From Carettochelys insculpta (lineage: Eukaryota; Chordata; Testudines; Carettochelyidae): 64,000 nt of DNA. The position numbers were made by a program, and so were the translations under genes. The notes below the pieces were generated by a model that saw only the letters and a program-made list of their open reading frames with translations, was not told the origin of the DNA and made no database searches. This document shows, one piece after another, positions 1 to 11,283 of the stretch. Numbering within the stretch: the stretch's first letter is position 1; every line of letters begins with the position of its first letter. The stretch lies in assembly GCF_033958435.1 (NCBI RefSeq), contig NC_134137.1, positions 227,519,501 through 227,583,500 on the forward strand. Reading direction: 5' to 3'.

Positions 1-452
1 CTTTAATTTGCCTTCTTCCTTTTCCATCAGTTTACATTTGGGTCTTGTTTACAAGCATCTCTCCACAACCATAATGTCTAGAATCTTACTTTAAAATAAT
101 GAAAGCTGAGGCAGTCCTGTAATCATATGACTCCAAAACCTGAGGGTTTACAAAGAACATTAAATGTCAATAGCTGGCAACACTGCTCATTGTCTGCTAT
201 AAATTCTTGGCCAGGCTCTCTCTGGAGAGGGATGTTGAGCTCAGACTACAAAGAGCTAAAGGCTATGCTTTTCCTTAAAGTGCTGAGTCTCCCTGCTTTT
301 TACTGCTTTCGTAGCTCACAAGGAGAGCCAGAAGGAACTCCAGGATCATTCCACCCCAAGCCTGCCCTTAGTAAAGGCAAGGTTATGAAATGAAGTCAGA
401 AGTGCTTGATATACACAATGGCAATGCTCGTATGTCACACGACAAGCAGAGG
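1..452. other. Sequence with no recognised gene or repeat
   Basis: AT-rich, non-coding looking sequence. The short open frames here have no recognisable domain and no repeat match inside the window. Confidence 0.5.
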
Positions 453-460
453 TCCTAGGG

Positions 461-1258
461 CAGGAGTGGGCAATAACTTTTTTATGGGGGGGGGTGACAC
501 CTAGCATTTGATAAGTGATCCAGGGCCACTCTTCCATGATGTTAGGAGGTGAGGGAGCTGAGATGGAGGTTGGGTGCAGAAGGGAGCATGGGATAGGGGA
601 CTGGAGTACAGGCAGGGCTGTGATGTCCGAGAGGCAGTTTCAGTGAAGGAGGCCATTGTAACCTGAGGCAGGAGACTGGGGTGCAGGGGCTTGGGTTGTG
701 ACCAGAGCAGGAGAGGGTTGTGATCTGGGGCAGGGGATTGGGGTGCAGGGTCTGGAAGGGCATATAGGTACAGTGCGGGGGGAGAGGGTTTGGGTTATGT
801 GGGGCGGGGGGCAGAGGGTTGGGAGGAGAGAGGGACAGGGGTGCCAGAGGCAGGGTCTGGCTGGAGAACTTAACTGAGTGACTCCTGCCCAGCAGCCCTG
901 CAAGTTTCTTAGCCAGGTTCCTTGTTTGCCGAGCCATGGCAGTGGCCATGTACATCTGGGAATAGGTATGAATTTGAGGGGAGGGATGCTTTGCACATTA
1001 CCTGTGCTTCAAACAGGCAGCTCCTATTGGCCCAAAAAAAAGCCAACGGTATTAAGCTGATGACTGGGGCAGCACAAGTAGTCTCTCACCCAGGGCTCAC
1101 AACTGTTGAAAAACAGAGCCCTGAGGCCGCTTTCCTGAGCAGCATTCAGGGGCAGGGCAGTCAGGGAGCCTGCCTCAGGCTCCCTGCACCAGCCACAGAC
1201 TGATACAGTGGCTTGGTGGGCTGGATTTGGCCCACGGGCTGGATTTCGCACATCCCTG
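461..1258. mobile_element. hAT-like non-autonomous DNA transposon (MITE)
   Basis: The element begins caggagtgggcaa and ends with the related inverted sequence ttcgcacatccctg. The flanks carry an imperfect 8-bp duplication, tcctaggg at 453-460 and tcctagaa at 1259-1266 (6 of 8 match). An 8-bp duplication with CAGNG-type termini is characteristic of hAT transposons. The interior is G-rich with repeated 'gcaggggattggggtgcaggg'-like phrases and no transposase. Open frames across it are compositional. A fragment with a similar left end lies near 18,191. Confidence 0.65.
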
Positions 1259-1683
1259 TCCTAGAATCTTTCATTCATGAAAGGTATTGTGCGGGGGGCG
1301 GGGGGGCGTGTGCAGGATAGGGACAAAGGGACATATTGGTGCAGGAAAAGGAGATATTGAAAGGCAGCTGCTGTAATTTATGCCCTGCTCTTTATGCCCT
1401 TAGTCTATGGGCTGTGGAAAGCAGAGAATAACCATAGAATGATGACACGTGCAATCTACAGGGAGCCATATCTGTGGGGGGCACAAATTATACTTGTAAC
1501 AAACACCCATTAGCTGAGAGAAACTGAGGCCCGGGGACTAACCCTTTACATGCCTTTTGATGATAGAATGATCCTACAAGCTCAAAGCAGGTGCAATGGC
1601 AAACCCTAACAGGCTTCTCAAATGAGAGGAGATCCTTGCATCCTCCCGCTGTTACTCGCACACATTTCTTTATCCTTTTCACA

Positions 1684-2780
1684 CTACAGGGACACACACA
1701 CCTTTACACAATCCCAAGGGCTCAAGTCATGACCCTGTTAATTTAAACTCCCACATGGTTGGTCTGGCAGTTCTGCAGCTATGAAGTATCTGTACCACTG
1801 AAAAAGCCTTACACAGTAATATTCTTATTCTCTATTTATTTACAATTAACAGGAAAGCCCAATACATGCTAAGCACACAGTATTATGCTCACCAGTCCAG
1901 ATAGAGGCAGGCAGACTTTCCCTGCTGGGACAGACAAAGGCAGTCTCTGGATGCTGGTTGGTCTGGCAGTTCTGGTCTTGAGGGCAAGCCTTCCTCAGGT
2001 CCTTCCCTTAAGGTGTTCTTTTTCCCTTCCTTCATTCTTCCTCCTTCCCTGCTGTTTTCTTTCTTGAACTCCAATTTAAGCATTGAAAGTAGAGTCCTGC
2101 TTAGCTCTACCTTGACCAATTATTTTAGTATAGTTTTACTTTCCAATCATAATCCACTGCAACAGAACTACCTAACCAATCATAACCCACACCTTAACTG
2201 ATTTACACCTAACAAAATTAAATTATACAGCAGACAGAAGCAATTACAAATCAGACAGAGATCATACAGAAAACAGTAGAAAAGTGAAGACAATAATCAC
2301 AGAATGGGGATTCCACAACCTCAGCTATTGGTAAGTAGGTTCTTGCCAGATTAAATGCTATTAACTATTCCCTGACTGAATAGGCCTTGTCCGCTCTGGC
2401 CCTCCCCTTTACTGAAACTCCATCTTTAAATCCTCCTCTGGAACGCTCCACTCATGCATCTGACGAAGCAGGTCTTTGCCCATGAAAGCTTATGCTCCAA
2501 AATATGTTAGTCTACAAGGTGCCACAGGACTTCTTATTGTTATTAACTAAGTTTTTTCTTTACCCACCTGCGATCTGTTTTCTTTTTATCTGGTGACAGT
2601 GTTTGGCATTAGGATGTGGTCTCCCTCTTAACAGCCTGATGTGACATTATTGTAGTGAGATTTAGATGAAATGTGAGCATGTGACATGTAGCTTTACAGT
2701 TAATGGCTACTGCTCCTCATTCTGGCTGTAGAGGAAGACAGGTGTTTCCATGTAGCTATAGAAAAACCATATTGGTTATA
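1684..2780 (-). repeat. LTR-like interspersed repeat, copy 1
   Basis: This block is alignable by eye with 18,308-19,190. Shared phrases include 'gccttacacagtaatattc', 'tgctaagcacacagtat' and 'ctgatttacacctaac'. On the minus strand it carries AATAAA-like signals and on the plus strand CCAAT-like phrases, so a solo LTR on the minus strand is possible, but I could not define TG...CA ends. A SINE has inserted at 2,368-2,540 relative to copy 2. No coding capacity is visible. The class is uncertain. Confidence 0.5.
2368..2540 (+). mobile_element. SINE with a single sense tail, inserted in the LTR-like repeat
   Basis: Exactly flanked by a perfect 9-bp duplication TATTAACTA (2,359-2,367 and 2,541-2,549). 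The 3' half has the tail also seen in the fold-back SINEs: 'catctgacgaag', then 'catgaaagcttatgctcc', then 'aaggtgccacaggac'. Its 5' half is different from the fold-back family and it carries no inverted copy of the tail. The second copy of the host repeat (near 19,030) lacks this insertion, so it is the empty site. Confidence 0.75.
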
Positions 2781-3426
2781 CTGTTACACCTCCATGGAGA
2801 GAGCTCCCATCTATAAACAACCAAGGTACGTGCAGCATTAGACTACATTCAGGGGCGTGTGACGTAACTCTAGTTGTACTAGTGTTGATAGAAGGATAAT
2901 TAATTTTGCCCCTTGACAACCTATAACTCTTATCTCCTTTGATGTTAGTCCCTTGACTTCCTCTGTGGCTCTATTGTATGTGGATGCACTCTGTGCCTTC
3001 CCTTGATTATCAGCCAGGGTGGAGAAATCTCTCCATTTGATTCTCTACTCTCTTCTCCAGACCACTTCTGACAATTCTGTGCTTCCTGAAGAGTAGGCAG
3101 CTCTTGGGTTTGGAGGGGTCTCTGTTCTGAAGGACCTGGCCAGGAAGTTGACTCCATCACCACTATACTTTTTTGGTTTCACTGTTGATATTCTATGTCA
3201 GGCCATCGAGGTTCTAAACCCCATCTCTGTGGCTGAGTCTCTCTCTTACTGATGTTGGAAAAACCCCTTGATCTTCTGTGTCTTGGTTTCTCCATCTACG
3301 AGCTTGAGAGTGAGCCTTGTCTCCTGCCCAGAGGTGGTGATGGGAATATAATCACATGTTGTCCTGTTATGTTATGAAGAAATTGAAATATTTAACACAT
3401 ACTTTGCAGTGAGATGAAGAATAATA
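2781..3426. other. No recognised feature
   Basis: Mixed-composition sequence without a recognisable gene. The open frame at 2,945-3,163 on the minus strand has no domain signature. Confidence 0.4.
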
Positions 3427-3543
3427 CTGGTTGAACCATGGTAATCTGGAACCCTTGGGACCTGACTGAGAATCTGCCAAACAGTGGGAGGTCAATGCTG
3501 CCTAGTAGCACTACCAACACTTTCACTGCTTACTGGACCCTTA

Positions 3544-3873
3544 GACTATGTCTACATGGCACTCCACCCAGCACCGCTGCCGGCAGAGCCATGCAAAATG
3601 AGCTTCTCAGGATTGCAAATGACGTACCATTTGCATACTCCCGAAGCTCATTACCATAGGCCTGCGAGAATTCAGGGGTGGCTGAAGGGGGTGCCAGCAC
3701 CACAGAGGCCGTGTGTACGTGCCTCTGTCAGCTAAACCCCCCACTGTTGCTAGTCCCTTATGGTAATGAGCTTCGGGAGTATGCAAATGGCACATCATTT
3801 GCAATCCCGAGAAGCTCATTTTACATAGCTCTGCCGGCAGTGGTGCTGGTTGGAGCGCCATGTAGACCCACGC
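3544..3873. mobile_element. Palindromic Harbinger-like MITE
   Basis: A 330-bp near-palindrome flanked by TTA on both sides (3,541-3,543 and 3,874-3,876). Ends are 'gactatgtctacatggc' and, inverted, 'gccatgtagacccacgc'. The paralogous empty site at about 29,118 reads straight through 'ctcttagaagacattta', confirming the insertion and the 3-bp duplication. A TWA duplication is typical of PIF/Harbinger elements. It carries octamer motifs at 3,629-3,636 and 3,781-3,788. Open frames here are palindrome artefacts. Confidence 0.75.
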
Positions 3874-3887
3874 TTAGAAGACATTTA

Positions 3888-4537
3888 GGTATGTTTACAC
3901 TGCAAAGTTATTTTGAAATAATGGCCACTATTCTGGAGGTAGTACTTCTAGGCCCTGTAATCCAAAATAGGCTCTATTGTATGTGGATGCACTATAGTTC
4001 AGAATAGAACAAACCAGCCATCATGTAGCACTTTAAAGACTAACAAAAAATGATTTATTAAGTGATGAGCTTCTGTGGGACAGACCCACTTCTTCAAATC
4101 TATAGAATTTCCAGTCCAGACCCAGTTATATAACACAGAGGTCCAAAAAAACCCCCAAAATTCCAATAAAAACTGACAAATCAAATACATAGAACTGAAG
4201 GAGGGGGTGAGAGGATTTTATTGCAAGTTTTTGGACCTCTGTGCTATATAACCGTGTCTGGACTGGAAATTCTATAGATCTGAAGAAGTGGGGCTGTCCC
4301 TTGGAAGCTCATCACCTAATAAGTCTTTTCACTAGTCTTTAAAGTGCTACATGGCTGCTTTTTTGTTTTGTTAGAATACAGACTAACACAGTTACCTGTC
4401 TGGTACTATTTCAGAATAAGTTTTGCTTATTTTGGGGCTTCCCTGTAGTGCAGATGTATTACTCCAGAATAGTTTTATTTTAGAATAATAATTTTAGAAT
4501 AAATTATTCCAAAATAACTCTGTTGTGTAGACATACC
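3888..4537. mobile_element. Palindromic Harbinger-like MITE interrupted by a SINE
   Basis: Termini are 'ggtatgtttacactgc' and, inverted, 'tgtgtagacatacc'. TTA precedes it (3,885-3,887) and a degraded CTT follows. The empty site in the 28,990 copy reads 'gacatttaggggtaaatt'. The interior is rich in 'ttattttgaaata' phrases and folds back on itself. A fold-back SINE (4,007-4,404) has inserted in it. Confidence 0.65.
4007..4404 (-). mobile_element. Fold-back SINE, 398 bp
   Basis: Read on the minus strand it has the head 'gtaactgtgttagtctg', then an antisense tail, a centre, and a sense tail. Inverted arms lie at about 4,013-4,150 and 4,228-4,365 and include the phrase 'ttccagtccagac' and its complement. 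A direct repeat ACTAT(AG)TTCAGAATA flanks the whole unit (3,991-4,006 and 4,405-4,418). So the head, both arms and the centre moved as one unit. Confidence 0.75.
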
Positions 4538-4718
4538 CTTGGGATAAATTACAGATAAATAGCAGCCCTGACCACTGAGAGCTGGGACTGGTGACTGGAA
4601 ACAGACTTTATGGGACATTGGTTATACCCATGATAATTTGTTGAGTGGCTAACTAAAGTTATGCCAGATTAAAGATGTTATCAGATGAGAGAGTGCCAAA
4701 CTAGAAAACTTCAACCTG

Positions 4719-6620
4719 TAACACGAAGCTTAATAGAATAATAGAGTAACACAAACTAGGAAAAGTCCAACGCACAATCAGGACCCGTTACAGAACACAC
4801 AGATAACTTTAATATATATTAACTGAACTTTAATAAAGTAGAGTTGAGTACTAAGGAACAAACTGAAATATCAGAACCACAGTCACATTTGGGAATTCCA
4901 GGAAGACATGTAACATTCCCAATGATTAGAAAAGGGCAAATATTATGAAACAGTTCATTTTAAGAACAGAAAGTGTGTATCTAGAACCATCAGGAAAGGG
5001 AATTAGATCACACAGGTGAATGGCAGTAATTTGGTAATACATATAACAGAAATACTTAATTTCTAAACACTTCTATGAAATTAAGGGGATAAGTAGCAGG
5101 CAATAGATATTTGCCAAAAATAAATGAGAGAAAATTGTCTTTGATAGGCTAAAAAGCTTAGTGGATAAAACCTGTGAAAGAGAAGCTTTTGACAGTTTCC
5201 TGAGATCACCTGAAAACATGAGATCCAAACACCTGAGCTGAAGGATCAGACCCATGAGTACAGGGCAGTAGCAGTCATAAACATTTATATATATCATGTC
5301 ACTTGGGGAGGACAGAGTCATACTCTTAGCATAGTATCACAAGAATGTAATGTGGACCATCTTTCCTGGAAGGCTGTGTGCCTATGTGGATGGGACTTGG
5401 ACTGATCATAGCAGAGAGAGAAGGTTTCTATAGCAAGTTTTAAATAAATTAACATTGTATAGTTGCGGGGAGCAATTTCAAAAACCTCCTGAAGACAATA
5501 GGCTGATTTGTTTTCCATCCCTTAAATAGATTTACCTCAGGGCAGGAACCCTTTGTTTAGTCTCCCCATCCCCATCGAAAAATACTCGATTCAAGATGGA
5601 ACAGTGGCATCCAGGAGCCCAGGGCCATTTTAAATTGCTGGGTCTAGGGGCAGCTGCCCCCTTTAGCCCCCAGTTGGCGGGCCTGGAAGGGTCTAGCTGA
5701 GAGACCAGGAGAGTTATCCCAGGGTCTTGTTCTGCTCTTAGTCCCCCATATGAAGCTTCTGAGCCCTGCGTGATATGATAACTTCAGGACTGGACCACTG
5801 GCAGCAATGTGGAACTGACTTTGTATTGAATTCTGCTCGGACCAGTGGTGATAGTGTGGCAGCACATTGCTACCCTGGGCAAGCCCCCTTCTGAAATTTA
5901 GCTATGTGGACTGGGTGATGTGGATTACTTTGAGCTGGAGCAAGTGGGGAGAAGAGCCACATTCTGACTATCCCACCATCTGACTGGACCCAAGGAATAA
6001 GTTGCATCATGGGCACACTCTGCATAAATCAAATTTTGCGTAAACTAGTGGTGGTGGGGACTGGGGAGATCCCCAGAATTCCCCTGGCTCAGGGAGGGGG
6101 CAGCTGGAGGCTCTCCGGAGCTCTGCTGCTCCCTGACTTTCCCCAGCAGCAGCGCTCCACTGAACTTCCAGTGGCCCGCTTCCCCTGGCTGGGAGAAGCG
6201 ACATGGTTGCTGGCTCCAGTTGCTAGCTTCCCCCAGATGGGGGAAGAGGGAGCAGTCATGCGCCCCCCTCCCCCCTGCAGCTTCTCCTAGCTGTGGGGCA
6301 CACAGCTGCTTGCGGCACAGTTTCTCCCAGTTGACTGCATGCTGGGCTCCTGGAGAAACTAGCTGGGGAGCCCAGCATGCAGATGGCTGCTTTAATGCGA
6401 GTTAAGTGTAAATCAAATCATGTTTCTTGAGGGTTTATAGTACAATCACATTTTGTTCCATGGCCTTTATTAAAAATCTTGATCCTGAAATACTTTTTCA
6501 GAGTTAAACAGTAGTGAAGATAACTAAAAAAGTGACGAACTTCAAAAGTAAATCAGACAATGGAAAAGAGACATGTTTTCTGTGACGGATGGAAGAACAA
6601 GGAGCAATGGACTCAGGTAT
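4719..6620. other. No recognised gene; local GC-rich stretch
   Basis: 4,719-5,590 is AT-rich with no identifiable repeat. 5,595-5,750 and 6,040-6,400 are GC-rich with 'cagctgccccc' and 'agctgctgg' phrases. They may be old repeat pieces, but I cannot assign a class. Open frames across them follow composition only. Confidence 0.4.
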
Positions 6621-6624
6621 AGTG

Positions 6625-7012
6625 GGGGAGGTCTAGGCTGGATACTAGCAAAACTATTTGCCTAGGAACAGAGGAGTAGCTGTGTTAGTCTGTATTCTAA
6701 CCAAACAAAACAGCAGTCATGTAGCACTTTAAAGACTAACAAAATGCTCATCACCGAATAAATCATTTTGTTCATCTTTAAACGGCTACATGACTGCTCT
6801 TTTGTTTTATTTCACTAGGAGGTGATGAAGCAGTGGAATGCGTTGCCTAGAGAGATGGTGGAATCTCCATCCCAAGAACATCTTAAGTTCTGGCTTCACA
6901 AAGTCCTGGTGGGGATGATTTAGTTATGGTTGGCCCTACCTTGGACAGGAGGCTGGACTCGATGACCTCCTGAGGTCTCTTCCAGCTGTAGGATTCTTTT
7001 ATTCTGAGATGT
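6625..7012 (+). mobile_element. CR1 LINE 3' end, interrupted by a SINE
   Basis: The right part reads like the classic CR1 3' end: 'ggaggctggactcgatgacc', 'ctgaggtctcttccagct', then an 'attctttt/attctgag' terminal tract. The left part (6,625-6,667) carries the upstream CR1 phrase 'ggctggatactagcaaaact'. The two parts are separated by a SINE flanked by ctagga repeats. This is the 3' UTR and extreme 3' coding end only, a 5'-truncated copy. Confidence 0.75.
6668..6814 (+). mobile_element. Fold-back SINE, short copy, inside CR1
   Basis: Head 'gtagctgtgttagtctg' is at the left. Inverted arms lie at 6,711-6,746 and 6,763-6,798 ('gcagtcatgtagcacttt' and its complement). A 6-bp duplication ctagga flanks the unit (6,662-6,667 and 6,815-6,820). 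The centre is shortened compared with other copies. Confidence 0.7.
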
Positions 7013-8043
7013 GCAAATATATGAAGAGTCAGGGAAGCTATTGGAGGCTATCCCAGACAGCAGGAGAGGAAGCCAGTGATGTGTGGTGGTGAGGAAGGAA
7101 GAGAATAAGACGGTTTTACAAGTAACCAGGTTATAAAAAAAGAAGCCATTTTAAATTTGATTGTGAAACCTTCATTTTTAATTCTTTTGGAATACATTTC
7201 TCATCATATTAGTTGCAAGAAAACCTGCACATGAACAGAATGTAAACTGAGCTCTTAGCAGCACTGGCTTGAATCTGCAGATATCTCATGTGGAGCTGCT
7301 TCAGGCTGTCTTAATGGGCTCTTGACTTGGAGGAGGTGTACAACCCACTGGTGTGTTACAAGTCCACCTCCGTGCAGAGGATATGAGTCTTTTACACTTG
7401 CAAGAAAAAGAGCTAAGAAAGCGCAAATTAGTATTTACTCTTAAAATGCTGTAAGAAGTCAAGTGAAAGCAAAAGAAATCCATGGTTGCTGATGAAATGG
7501 ACCTTCAGTACACAGTGAGGTGTATTGTTAATTATTTGCTTTAGGCTTCCTTGTGCTCAGAAATGAGAAAAGATGCAATCGCTTTCATGTGTCTCCTGTT
7601 TTGACTTAAGTGTTTAGATAGAAGACAATAAATCTTAATGTTCCTGTAATATAGCTCTCTTTTGGTATTTGAATTTATTACCTAGAATTTCTTTTATCAA
7701 GAGCCCCCACTTCCACCCAAGATTTATTTTTTCTTGTTTTAATAGATTCATGGAAACAACAGTAGAAATGAGCAATAGTACAGCCTGCTAGTGGGACTAA
7801 AACAAACCTTCCAGCAATGATTGATCTATATGGGAACTGTAACTATTACACACCAGCACAAGAGCTATTGCCAACATGACTTCTTCAAAATGTTCAACAC
7901 TGAAATCGCAGCATGTTGGCAGCTAATGCATTCCAGATAAAATGTCTGCTCCCAGAAATCAGCGCTGCGCTTCCACTTACCTTCCCCCTACTTTGCTCTA
8001 GACAAACTGGATTGAAATCACAGAAGGCCAACAGAAACTATTA
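7013..8043. other. No recognised feature
   Basis: AT-rich unique-looking sequence. The minus-strand open frame 7,301-7,483 has no domain signature. Confidence 0.4.
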
Positions 8044-8441
8044 GGCTGTGGCCACACTAGCCCCTCCTTTCGGAGGCAGCATCGTAATGAGGCACTTTAG
8101 CAGATGCTAATGAGGTGCGCCATGAATATGCAGTGCTTCATTAGCATAATGGCAGCCACGTGAGCTTTCAAAGTGCTACTTTCAAAACACATGCCACCTG
8201 TGTAGCTGGGGGCCTTTCAAAATGACTCCCTGATTTCAAAAGCCCCTTGTTCCTCAAACCAAATTAGAAGGCCCCTGGCTACACAGGTGGCATGCATTTC
8301 ACAAGTGGCACTTTTGAAGTGCACGTGGCTGCCATTATGCTAATGAGATGCTGCATATTCATGGTAGCACCTCATAAGCATCTCCTGAAGTGTCTGATTA
8401 CCACGCCCCCACCAAAAGGAGGGGCTAGTGTGGCCACAGCC
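8044..8441. mobile_element. Palindromic Harbinger-like MITE, 398 bp
   Basis: TTA on both sides (8,041-8,043 and 8,442-8,444). Ends 'ggctgtggccacactag' and its exact inverse. The two halves are inverted copies centred near 8,243 with about 200-bp arms, including 'ctacacaggtggcatg' and its complement. No transposase. Confidence 0.75.
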
Positions 8442-8934
8442 TTAGAGAGATTAAACCATCGGCTCACTAGAAAGGTGTAAAAGAGCCAGATATGCACAAC
8501 ACACTGAAGCGTGGGCAAACAGTGATTTGGGGCCTGTTTTTGTAGTCCGCACGCAAGAAAATGCCTTGTAACTTCAATGTAAGTTTTCACAGTAAGTGAT
8601 TTCAGGATGAGATCCTAAGAGGGAATTGCATAACTGGGTACAAGCATTTGAGGACATAAACACACGGGAGGGAGAGGCATTATTTAGATAGGATCTCATA
8701 AGGGGAAATGGGATGAAATTAAGAGCCTCCAAATAAGGTATTTTAATTTTTTTTCTGAACTGCCTGCCAAAGGTGGTGGACTTCTGAATCAGTGAATTAT
8801 AGAGATACTAATCTTTAGAGAGTTACGTTGAAGCTACATTTTTTGTAATATGTGACAAATTCTGACATGTCCACTCCCAAATTACAACACTTTTCATTAG
8901 AAACGTGAGGAACCACTCTTTTAAAAGTACACAA

Positions 8935-9268
8935 AATAAAAAAGCAGTCATGTAGTACTTTAATGACTAACAAAATAACATATTTATTGTTTGTATGTTT
9001 TATATATATTTTTGTTGGTCTTTAAAGTGCTACATGACTGTCTTTTTTTTTTTTTTTTCGTTCCGTGAAGATACCAACTAACACAGCTACCTCGCTGTGA
9101 CTATTCACCATGCAAAGCACTACATTTAGCCATTTGGAATGGAAAGCCATCAACTACATGAAAAACTCGCACAGATTCAGACTTTTTTTATTTTATTAGT
9201 CTTTAAAGTGCTATGTGACTGCTTTTTTTTGACAATGTGGACTAACAGGGCTACCCCTCTGTGACTAT
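8935..9268 (-). mobile_element. Two adjacent SINE copies of the fold-back family
   Basis: The first (about 8,935-9,102) has inverted arms at 8,939-8,975 and 9,010-9,048, with a complement-strand head at 9,070-9,102. The second (about 9,183-9,268) is truncated and keeps only the head plus one arm. Both read on the minus strand. A clear target duplication for each copy was not resolved. Confidence 0.6.
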
Positions 9269-9387
9269 TAAAAGCACGTGCACAATTTTTCTCCTCATCC
9301 CTTCAGCCACGATCCTGGGTTACCTGAAACTCATTTGTTCTCATTAGCATCTTGTCACTTGCATAGCGTAAAACATTCTTTAAAGAA

Positions 9388-11283
9388 GGCTACAGCTACA
9401 TTACACGATAAATTCAAATTTAAGGCTGTTAGCTCGATATTACCATGACTGTCTTCACTGTAAATACCATTTGCTCAATTGAGGGATCACTGATATTGAT
9501 ATAATATCATTGGAACCTGCTGGGTGTAGTGTCAAGTTCGAATTTGAAAGTTTGAATAAAGGCCAGTGTGGAAGCACGACATCTTAAACTCAAATTTATT
9601 AGCCTCCGGAGGTGTCCCGTATGTAACCCACAATGCCCCTCAGTGTTCTGCTCTGGCCGCTGCTCTCCAAGTGCATGGGAATTAGGTAACAGGAAGACCA
9701 TGAATTTCAGAGCGGGACCATGTTTGTATAAGAGCCTGAGAAATAGCTTTCTTTCTTTGCTATTAGTGCTGTGAGCACATCTACTCATTACAAATAGCCC
9801 CAGCACGGAGTTCCTGGCTCTGTCTCTACACTTGGTATTTTTTTCTGCACTGCCTGGTGCCAGTCATTACCCTGCCGCACCACGTGGCAGCAAAGCTGTT
9901 GTGGGGGGTCGTGCGTGCATAAGAGGCCAAGAAATTTCTTCTCAGCAGTTTACATTTGCGTCTGCCTCCCTCCCTCCCTCCCCTAAAGGTGCTCTGCAGT
10001 TGGGGTCTTTCCTGCGCTCAGCCACATCACATGGCTAGCCCCTGACTCAATAAAGGGACATGCCAGTCGTTTGGTGCTGACCATACTGCCAGGTGGCACC
10101 ATGTCCTGGTTTGCATGTAGTTAGGGCTCCCAGGGTGGGAAAGATTTTCAGGGGCTTGCAGCCATGCAGAGTGTGGGGGGGGACTCTCCCCCAGCAGCTA
10201 AGATTTTTGGGGGCTTTCAGCCATCCAGGGGAACTGCATCAATTGGCCCACCATCAAAAATATTTTCGGGGCCTTTCTGCAGCCGGAGGGAAGTGTCCCC
10301 ACCAGCTGCAAATTGCGGGGACTTGCAGCTGCCTGGGGGACTACTTCAACTGGCCTGCCACTGAAATCCCTGCCCCTCAGCGGCTAAGATTTTCGGGGCC
10401 TGTCTGCCACCAGGGGGAACGGTTCAAGTGGCCCTTGAGCCATGGACCCTGCAGCCCACAGCTAAAAAAGACTTTTGGGGACCATATCAACTGGCCATGC
10501 AACTTCCCAAATACTAAACCAACCCTCAATGGCAATGAAATTTGGCGAGTGCCATCCCTCAGGTTGGCAGTGTCTGTGTAGTGAAGAGGGAAGACAAAAA
10601 TCTTTTTTCATTGCCTTTGCTACCCACTTTCTTCTAACTTTGGACCCCTCCATGCAGGGAAGAGTGGGTGGAGGGCCACTTGAGAACACACACTGTGCAA
10701 AGAAGCTGTATAGTGAACTGGGAACCCAAAATCCCTCCCCTCAGCAACTTTTTTTTTTCAAAAACTTCACTATCTACTCTTTCTTCATACTTTTCATTGT
10801 TCCTGTGTTGTTTTCAGGAATCAGATATAACCAAGGGAGTGGGGACAGTCAGTGGAGGACCAGTTGAGAAGACACACATGATGTTTTTTTCATAAAGTGT
10901 TTCACAATTCAGTTACAGCTACTGTTTTAAAAAGCAATTCAGTTATAGAGGAAATATTTCTGTGCATTTGGCAATCTTTGCTGGTGCACTGGTTTTCCTT
11001 CCTTTCACCTGGAAAAATGAATGTTTGTTTACCATGGGAGAGGGATGATGTCAAATATCATCAAAAATACCCCGAATGCTATAGGGATGAGGGAACTGTG
11101 GGACAGGTTCCCACAATGCACTCCTGCAATAGTCAATGTTTGCTGATTGAGTGTGGCAGCAATAAGTCGACTTTATGAGGAGCATGTGGGGAGGTGAGGA
11201 TAGTCATGTTCAAATTTATAAAATCCAGCATTACAAAATCAATATTAATAAATTTGGTTTTATCTCATAGTGTAGACGTGGCC
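9388..11283. mobile_element. 1.9-kb Harbinger-like non-autonomous element
   Basis: The left end 'ggctacagctacattacac' is matched in inverse orientation by the right end 'tagtgtagacgtggcc', the same terminal type as the palindromic MITEs. The flanking 3 bp are GAA and AAA, so the duplication is imperfect. The sub-terminal 'aaattcaaattt' and 'caaatttataaaa' also mirror each other. The interior is non-palindromic and holds a degenerate tandem repeat at 10,130-10,500. No transposase or MYB-like frame is recognisable. Confidence 0.55.
10130..10500. repeat. Degenerate tandem repeat inside the 1.9-kb element
   Basis: Variants of 'aagattttcggggcctg' recur with following 'ccaccagggggaac' and 'caactggcc' phrases, about four to five times with unequal spacing of roughly 60-110 bp. 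The open frame 10,093-10,581 is periodic only because of this repeat. I do not consider it a gene. Confidence 0.6.

Larger units (their letters stand above)
3427..4718. mobile_element. Small inverted-repeat MITE (CAGGTTGAACC type) split by two later insertions
   Basis: The outer parts (3,427-3,543 and 4,541-4,718) match the uninterrupted copy at 28,990-29,303 in order. Termini resemble 'caggttgaacc', inverted at the right end as 'ttcaacctg'. The 570 or so extra bases correspond to two palindromic MITEs, the second holding a SINE. The family could be hAT-like, but no clear target duplication is visible. Confidence 0.6.

Noticed and set aside
10093..10581. 162-codon frame as a gene
   Set aside because: Its periodicity follows from a DNA tandem repeat inside a transposon, without any known domain.
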